From NCBI GenBank assembly GCA_014649575.1, contig BMTH01000006.1:62001-126000 (forward strand): a stretch of 64,000 nucleotides of DNA. The letters run 5' to 3'. Below the pieces are notes generated by a model that saw nothing but the letters and a program-made list of their open reading frames with translations, was not told the origin of the DNA and did no database searches. Below, in pieces: positions 59,894 to 64,000 of the stretch; position 1 is the first letter of the stretch; every line of letters begins with the position of its first letter. Source of the stretch: Streptomyces griseoincarnatus. Its GTDB lineage: Bacteria > Actinomycetota > Actinomycetes > Streptomycetales > Streptomycetaceae. The translations under genes and the position numbers were made by a program.

Positions 59894-61822
59894 TCACAGC
59901 CGGGCCGGCGCCCCTCCCTTCAGCGCCTTCAGGTCGAACGTCTCCGCCATGCGCGCGTAGCCCTCGTCGCTGGGGTGCAGCCCGTCCCCCGAGTCGTGGC
60001 CGGCCCGGAGGCGTCGGGGGTCGTACCCGTCCCGCACGGCCTCGTCGAAGTCCACGACCTCGTCGAACACCCCGCCGTCGCGGATCTCCGCGTTGACCCG
60101 CTGCCGCACGTCCTCGCCGTACGCGGTCCAGCCGTGGTGCCCGCGGTACGGCATCAGCGTCGCTCCGACGACCTTGATCCCCCGCGCGTGCGCCCGCTCG
60201 GTCAGGGCCGTCAGCCCGCCCGCGATCCGTTCCGGGTCGGCGGTGTCCGGCGCGCGGAGGATGTCGTTGACGCCCAGCACGACGACCACGACCCGCACGT
60301 TCGCGCGGCCCAGCACGTCCCGGTCGAAGCGGCGCGGCGCGGCGGCGTTGCGCGGCGGCCGGCCGGGCCCGTCGGCGAGGACGCGGTTCCCGCTGAGCCC
60401 GGCGTTGACGACGCTGTAGCGGGGGAGGTCCCGGCCGGACGCGAGGGCCGCGCGCAGCCGGCCGGACAGCACGTCGGGCCAGCGGGCGTCGGCGCCGGTC
60501 GTGGACGAGATGCCGTCGGTGAGGGAGTCGCCGAGGACGACGACCGTGCCCTCGGAGTCGTCGCTGAGCACGTCCAGCGCGGTGACGTACCGCCAGACGG
60601 TGCTCTGCCCGTTGTACGCGGCCCCGGTGGTGTCGCGGGTGTGCTCGCCCTCGGCGACCCAGGAGATCTGCCGGGCGTGCTCGTGGTACGTCACCGGGCC
60701 CGAAGGGGCGGGGGAGTACGTGCTGATCAGCACGTGCGCGTCGCGCGGGACCGGGACGCGCACGGCGTCGCTGACCACCTGTCCGCCCGCAGGGACGACG
60801 ACCGACGGGTTCCCGGCGAAGGTGAGGGGCCGCATGGTGCCGGCGAGCGCGGCGGCCGTGTCCGGGCCGGCGGAGACGGCGATCGAGGCGTGCGTGAGGG
60901 TGAGCGGGGCGCGCCCGTAGAGGTTGGACAGGGTGACGCGGGCGCGGGTGCCGCCCGCGGTGGTGTGGACGACGTTCCGTACGGACCGGCCGGCGAGCCC
61001 CGTTGTCTCCGTGCCGGGCTCGCCGCCGCCGGGCGCGGTCGCCCAGGCGGTGACCCAGGTCCCGGCGGAGGCGGGCGCGACGGGGTTCCCGGCCCCGCCG
61101 CCGTCCCGGGCGGGGGTGTTGCGCCCGCGCAGGCCGTCGGCGGACACCCCGACGAAGATCACGGCGGACACGGCGAGCACGGCCGCGAGCATCGCGGCGA
61201 GCAGGGCGGCGTACCGGCCGGGCCGGCCGGGGCCTCCCGCCGCGACGGGGTGCGCCCGTCCGTCCGGCCGCTGCGGGGTTTCGGTGGGCCACCCGCCCGG
61301 GGCGGAGGGCTCCGCGCCGGGGGAGGGGGGCGCGGCGGCGGGCGGGGTCTGTCCGGGGGGCTGCCGGAGGGTTTCGGCGGGCTCCGCGTCGAAGAAGCCC
61401 TGCCTTGCGGGTGTCCCGTGCCGGGTGGGAGGCTCCGCGTCCCCGGACGGGTCTGCTTCGGGGGAGGTCCCTGTGCCTTCGGGCGGGTCCGGCACGGGGA
61501 AGGGCTCCGGTTGGGTGGGTCGCCCCCGTCGGGCGGGAGGCTCCGCGCCGGGGGAGGGGGGCGCGGCGGCGGGCGGGGTCTGTCCGGGGGGCTGCCGGAG
61601 GGGTTCGGCGGGCACAGCGCCGAAGAGGCCCTGCCCTGAGGGTCTCCCGTGCCGGGCTGGAGGCTCCGCGCCCCTGGACGGGTCTGCTTCGGGGGAGGTC
61701 CCCGTGCCCTCGGGCGGGCTCGGCACGGTGAAGGGCCCCGGCGGGGTGGGCCGCCCCCGTCGGGCGGGAGGCTGGTGGCCGGCGGGGGCGGGCCGCCGGA
61801 TGCCGTCGCGGCGCCGGGTCAT
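59894..61822 (-). CDS. Membrane-anchored SGNH/GDSL hydrolase with repeated proline-rich region
   Basis: A 642-residue protein. Residues ~1-225 are a Pro/Gly/Ala-rich cytoplasmic region made of a 77-residue unit repeated twice (DNA period 231 bases, about 61310-61771). One TM helix (about 228-250) is followed by an extracellular SGNH hydrolase: block I VVLGDSLTDG (Ser nucleophile), GLSGNR, LGVNDI and the catalytic DGLHPSDEG. It probably removes acyl groups from a polysaccharide or lipid outside the cell. ATG at 61822 has GGAG 11 bases before it; an ATG at 61879 also exists. Confidence 0.88.
   Translation of the reverse strand: MTRRRDGIRRPAPAGHQPPARRGRPTPPGPFTVPSPPEGTGTSPEADPSRGAEPPARHGRPSGQGLFGAVPAEPLRQPPGQTPPAAAPPSPGAEPPARRGRPTQPEPFPVPDPPEGTGTSPEADPSGDAEPPTRHGTPARQGFFDAEPAETLRQPPGQTPPAAAPPSPGAEPSAPGGWPTETPQRPDGRAHPVAAGGPGRPGRYAALLAAMLAAVLAVSAVIFVGVSADGLRGRNTPARDGGGAGNPVAPASAGTWVTAWATAPGGGEPGTETTGLAGRSVRNVVHTTAGGTRARVTLSNLYGRAPLTLTHASIAVSAGPDTAAALAGTMRPLTFAGNPSVVVPAGGQVVSDAVRVPVPRDAHVLISTYSPAPSGPVTYHEHARQISWVAEGEHTRDTTGAAYNGQSTVWRYVTALDVLSDDSEGTVVVLGDSLTDGISSTTGADARWPDVLSGRLRAALASGRDLPRYSVVNAGLSGNRVLADGPGRPPRNAAAPRRFDRDVLGRANVRVVVVVLGVNDILRAPDTADPERIAGGLTALTERAHARGIKVVGATLMPYRGHHGWTAYGEDVRQRVNAEIRDGGVFDEVVDFDEAVRDGYDPRRLRAGHDSGDGLHPSDEGYARMAETFDLKALKGGAPARL
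61310..61771. repeat. 231-bp imperfect tandem repeat inside the SGNH hydrolase gene
   Basis: Two copies (about 61310-61540 and 61541-61771) align in frame, sharing for example CTCCGCGCCGGGGGAGG and TCTGTCCGGGGGGCTGCCGG. They encode two 77-residue proline-rich units. Confidence 0.8.
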
Positions 61823-62061
61823 GCTGCGCTGTTCTCCTCGCAAGGCGGGAGCCGCGGGCGGCTCCGTCCGTCGCACCATCGTGGGCCAGGGCGGGGGCGG
61901 CCGGGTGCGGGACGCGGCCGGAGATCATCCGGGCGGCCCCCGGGGCCGCCCCCGGCCGGGCCTTCGGGTGGTGCTTCCGCGCGGCCCGGGGTGTCCGGGC
62001 CGCGCCCGGGGTACCCCTAGGTGACGTCCCTGGACAATCCCCCCACGGACAGACGCCGGGA

Positions 62062-62083
62062 ACTCCTGTTCCGTTCCAGGAGT
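62062..62083. other. Short inverted repeat upstream of DUF445 gene
   Basis: ACTCCTG and CAGGAGT with an eight-base spacer (TTCCGTTC), about 50 bases before the DUF445 start. It could be a weak hairpin or operator; no more can be said. Confidence 0.3.
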
Positions 62084-62131
62084 CGGTCAGGCAGGGACAA
62101 TGTGTGAGGGATCACCGAACGGGTGGAGCGG

Positions 62132-63478
62132 ATGGAACGGACTGAGACGGCGGAGACCGAGGACGGGACCGCCGCCGGGCAGCGGCCCGGCGCGGGTGCC
62201 GCCACGAACCGCGCGATGACGACGTTCAGCGCCGCGGACGAGGAGAAGCGGCGCGGGGTGCGCCGGATGAAGATGACCGCGACGGGCCTGCTGCTGTTCG
62301 TCGCCCTCGTCTACGTCCTCGCCAAGTGGGCGTCCCACCAGGGCGCCGGCGCCTGGGCGGGCTACGTGGCCGCGGCGGCGGAGGCGGGCATGGTGGGCGC
62401 GCTGGCCGACTGGTTCGCCGTCACCGCGCTCTTCCGGCACCCGCTGGGCCTGCCCATCCCGCACACGGCGATCATCCCCACCAAGAAGGACCAGCTCGGC
62501 ACCGCCCTCGGCGACTTCGTCGGGGAGAACTTCCTCTCCGAGGACGTCGTCCGCAGACGGCTGCGCGCCGTCGGCATCGGCGGCCGGCTCGGCGCCTGGC
62601 TCGCCGTCCCCGAGCACGCCGACCGGGTCACCGCCGAGGCGTCGGCGGCCCTGCGCGGCGCGCTGACCGTGCTGCGCGACTCCGACGTGCAGGCGGTCGT
62701 CGGCGAGGCGATCACCCGCCGGGCCAACGCCCAGGAGATCGCGCCCGGCATGGGCAAGATGCTGGAGCGGATCGTCGCCGACGGCGCCCACAAACGCGCG
62801 GTGGACGTCGTCGTCTCCCGCGCCCACGACTGGCTCGTGCTGCACAGCGACGCCGTGATGGACGCGGTGCACGGCGGTGCCCCCGGCTGGACGCCCAAGT
62901 TCGTGGACCGCAAGGTCGGCGAGCGCGTCTACAAGGAGCTGCTGCGGTTCGTCACCGAGATGCGGGACATGCCGAGCCACCCCGCGCGCGGCGCCCTGGA
63001 CCGCTTCCTCACCGACTTCGCGACCGACCTCCAGTCCGACACCGACACCCGCGCCCGTGTGGAGCGCCTCAAGGGCGACATCCTGGGCCGCAGCGAGGTG
63101 CAGGACCTGATCGCGTCCGCCTGGACGGCCGTACGGGGCATGATCGTCTCGGCGGCGGAGGACGAGCGCAGCGAGCTGCGGCTGCGGCTGCGGGCGTCGC
63201 TGCTGTCGCTGGGCGCCCGGATGTCGCTCGACCCGAAGCTCCAGGGCAAGGTCGACACCTGGCTGGAGAGCGCCGCGGTGTACGTGGTGACCACCTACCG
63301 CAAGGAGATCACCCTCCTGATCACGGACACGGTGGCGAGCTGGGACGCGGAGCACACGACGAAGAAGATCGAGGCCAACATCGGCCGAGACCTGCAGTTC
63401 ATCCGCATCAACGGCACGGTGGTCGGCTCGCTCGCGGGCCTGGTGATCTACACGGTGTCGCGGGCGTTGGGGGCGTAG
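62132..63478 (+). CDS. DUF445 family membrane protein
   Basis: A 448-residue protein of the DUF445 (YjiN-like) family. TM1 (about 48-68) and TM2 (about 80-105, with GALADWFAVTALFRHPLG) are followed by a long helical domain rich in family motifs (PHTAIIPTKKDQLG, LGDFVGENFL), and a C-terminal hydrophobic helix (GSLAGLVIYTVSRAL). Function unknown; the long helical part may reach along the membrane. The ATG at 62132 and GTG at 62123 are both possible. Confidence 0.88.
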   Translation: MERTETAETEDGTAAGQRPGAGAATNRAMTTFSAADEEKRRGVRRMKMTATGLLLFVALVYVLAKWASHQGAGAWAGYVAAAAEAGMVGALADWFAVTALFRHPLGLPIPHTAIIPTKKDQLGTALGDFVGENFLSEDVVRRRLRAVGIGGRLGAWLAVPEHADRVTAEASAALRGALTVLRDSDVQAVVGEAITRRANAQEIAPGMGKMLERIVADGAHKRAVDVVVSRAHDWLVLHSDAVMDAVHGGAPGWTPKFVDRKVGERVYKELLRFVTEMRDMPSHPARGALDRFLTDFATDLQSDTDTRARVERLKGDILGRSEVQDLIASAWTAVRGMIVSAAEDERSELRLRLRASLLSLGARMSLDPKLQGKVDTWLESAAVYVVTTYRKEITLLITDTVASWDAEHTTKKIEANIGRDLQFIRINGTVVGSLAGLVIYTVSRALGA

Positions 63479-63580
63479 CCCGGCCGCCGGACCGTAGGGC
63501 CGCACCCGCCGGGGACCGCCCCGGGCGTGAAAGCGGCGGGCACGGGGCACACGAGGTTCACTTCGTCGAGGAGGGAGCCC

Positions 63581-64000
63581 ATGGCCACCGCGCAGTCCGG
63601 GACCGGACGCACCATCACCACCAGAATCCCCGCCCGCCTGGACCGTCTGCCGTGGTCCCGCTGGCACTGGTCCATCGTCATCGGCCTGGGCACGGTGTGG
63701 ATCCTCGACGGGATGGAAGTCACCATCGTCGGGAACATCGCGGCCCGTCTGTCCGAGCCCGGCAGCGGACTGCCCATCACCTCCGGCGAGGTCACCGGCA
63801 TCGCCGCCGCCCTCTACGTCACCGGCGCCTGCACCGGCGCCCTCTTCTGGGGCCGGCTCACCGACATCTACGGCCGCAAGAAGCTGTTCCTGATCACCCT
63901 GGCCGTCTACCTGGGCGCGACGGCCCTGACCGCGCTGTCCTTCGACACCTGGTGGTTCTTCCTCTTCCGCTTCCTCACCGGCTTCGGCATCGGCGGCGAG
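63581..64000 (+). CDS. MFS transporter (partial, 3' end outside window)
   Basis: The first 140 residues of a major facilitator transporter. ATG at 63581 has a strong GAGGAGGGA ribosome site. The N-terminal helix [22 protein letters not shown] (residues about 30-51) carries an Asp-Gly-Met-Glu pattern as in sugar/aromatic-acid symporters. The loop motif [13 protein letters not shown] is the MFS signature between helices 2 and 3, and [12 protein letters not shown] is also family-typical. The gene is truncated by the window edge. Confidence 0.9.
   Translation, partial: MATAQSGTGRTITTRIPARLDRLPWSRWHWSIVIGLGTVWILDGMEVTIVGNIAARLSEPGSGLPITSGEVTGIAAALYVTGACTGALFWGRLTDIYGRKKLFLITLAVYLGATALTALSFDTWWFFLFRFLTGFGIGGE

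Overview
The window is high-GC actinobacterial DNA of Streptomyces type. Evidence: strong third-position GC, many GTG/TTG starts, 4-base stop/start overlaps inside operons, apparently leaderless starts with a TAGGCT-like -10 just upstream, and a gene order (hpd, clpS, cysO-cysM, nagE2-nagE1-nagF, rph, rdgB) that I recall from the core of the Streptomyces coelicolor chromosome (nagF-nagE1-nagE2 = SCO2905-2907, hpd near SCO2927). This synteny is from memory and was not checked. No prophage, insertion sequence or CRISPR array was seen. Apart from three small accessory-looking spots, the region reads as conserved chromosome.

Layout. 1-2.4 kb: end of a sugar ABC permease plus a GH20 beta-N-acetylhexosaminidase. 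2.6-7.7 kb: a three-subunit molybdenum hydroxylase-like operon (FAD, 2Fe-2S, Mo subunits), followed by a double SUKH-4 protein. 9.3-15.2 kb: MFS exporter, RHH/Doc toxin-antitoxin pair, SF2 helicase, IclR regulator, secreted S16-type protease. 15.2-19 kb (minus strand): a complete glycine betaine/choline-type ABC importer. 19-23.7 kb: Lrp/AsnC regulator divergent from 4-hydroxyphenylpyruvate dioxygenase, a TPR protein and a glycolate oxidase-like FAD enzyme. 23.7-29.3 kb: two RDD membrane proteins and a secreted M6 metalloprotease. 29.4-33 kb: NAD salvage (pncA, pncB) and clpS-DUF2017. 33-36.7 kb: two amino-acid transporters. 36.8-38.7 kb: the CysO/Mec/CysM cysteine pathway with a small leader peptide. 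39-43.3 kb: metallo-beta-lactamase-fold protein and the GlcNAc PTS permeases with DasR (dre) operators. 43.3-47.1 kb: rph, a lipoprotein, rdgB, an odd tRNA with two HNH genes, and bcp. 47.2-48.5 kb: DUF3618, a GroES-like protein and a guanidine exporter with a riboswitch. 48.7-53.4 kb: a two-component system with a MacB-like ABC exporter. 53.5-56.1 kb: a class A penicillin-binding protein. 56.3-59 kb: an ABC-2 exporter. 59-64 kb: a DUF1707/LiaF-like protein, a membrane-anchored SGNH hydrolase, a DUF445 protein and the start of an MFS transporter.

How the genes work together. Amino-sugar use recurs: the hexosaminidase releases GlcNAc, and NagE1/NagE2 (EIIC) with NagF (EIIB) import it under DasR control through dre sites at 41291-41323 and 42843-42858. 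Sulfur assimilation forms a unit: the Mec-type JAMM protease, CysO and CysM make cysteine on a carrier protein, and a Cys-containing leader peptide sits in front of cysO. The guanidine-III riboswitch at 48111-48154 explains the SMR exporter after it.

Most unusual points: a compact HNH-HNH-tRNA unit at 45289-46525 whose tRNA has a Leu(UAG) anticodon but no long variable arm, and whose first HNH gene is broken or slips at an 8-C run; the cysteine leader peptide and the CysO tail that must be trimmed; and an Fe-S subunit carrying about 400 residues of disordered sequence beside a Mo subunit that lacks the usual catalytic glutamate.
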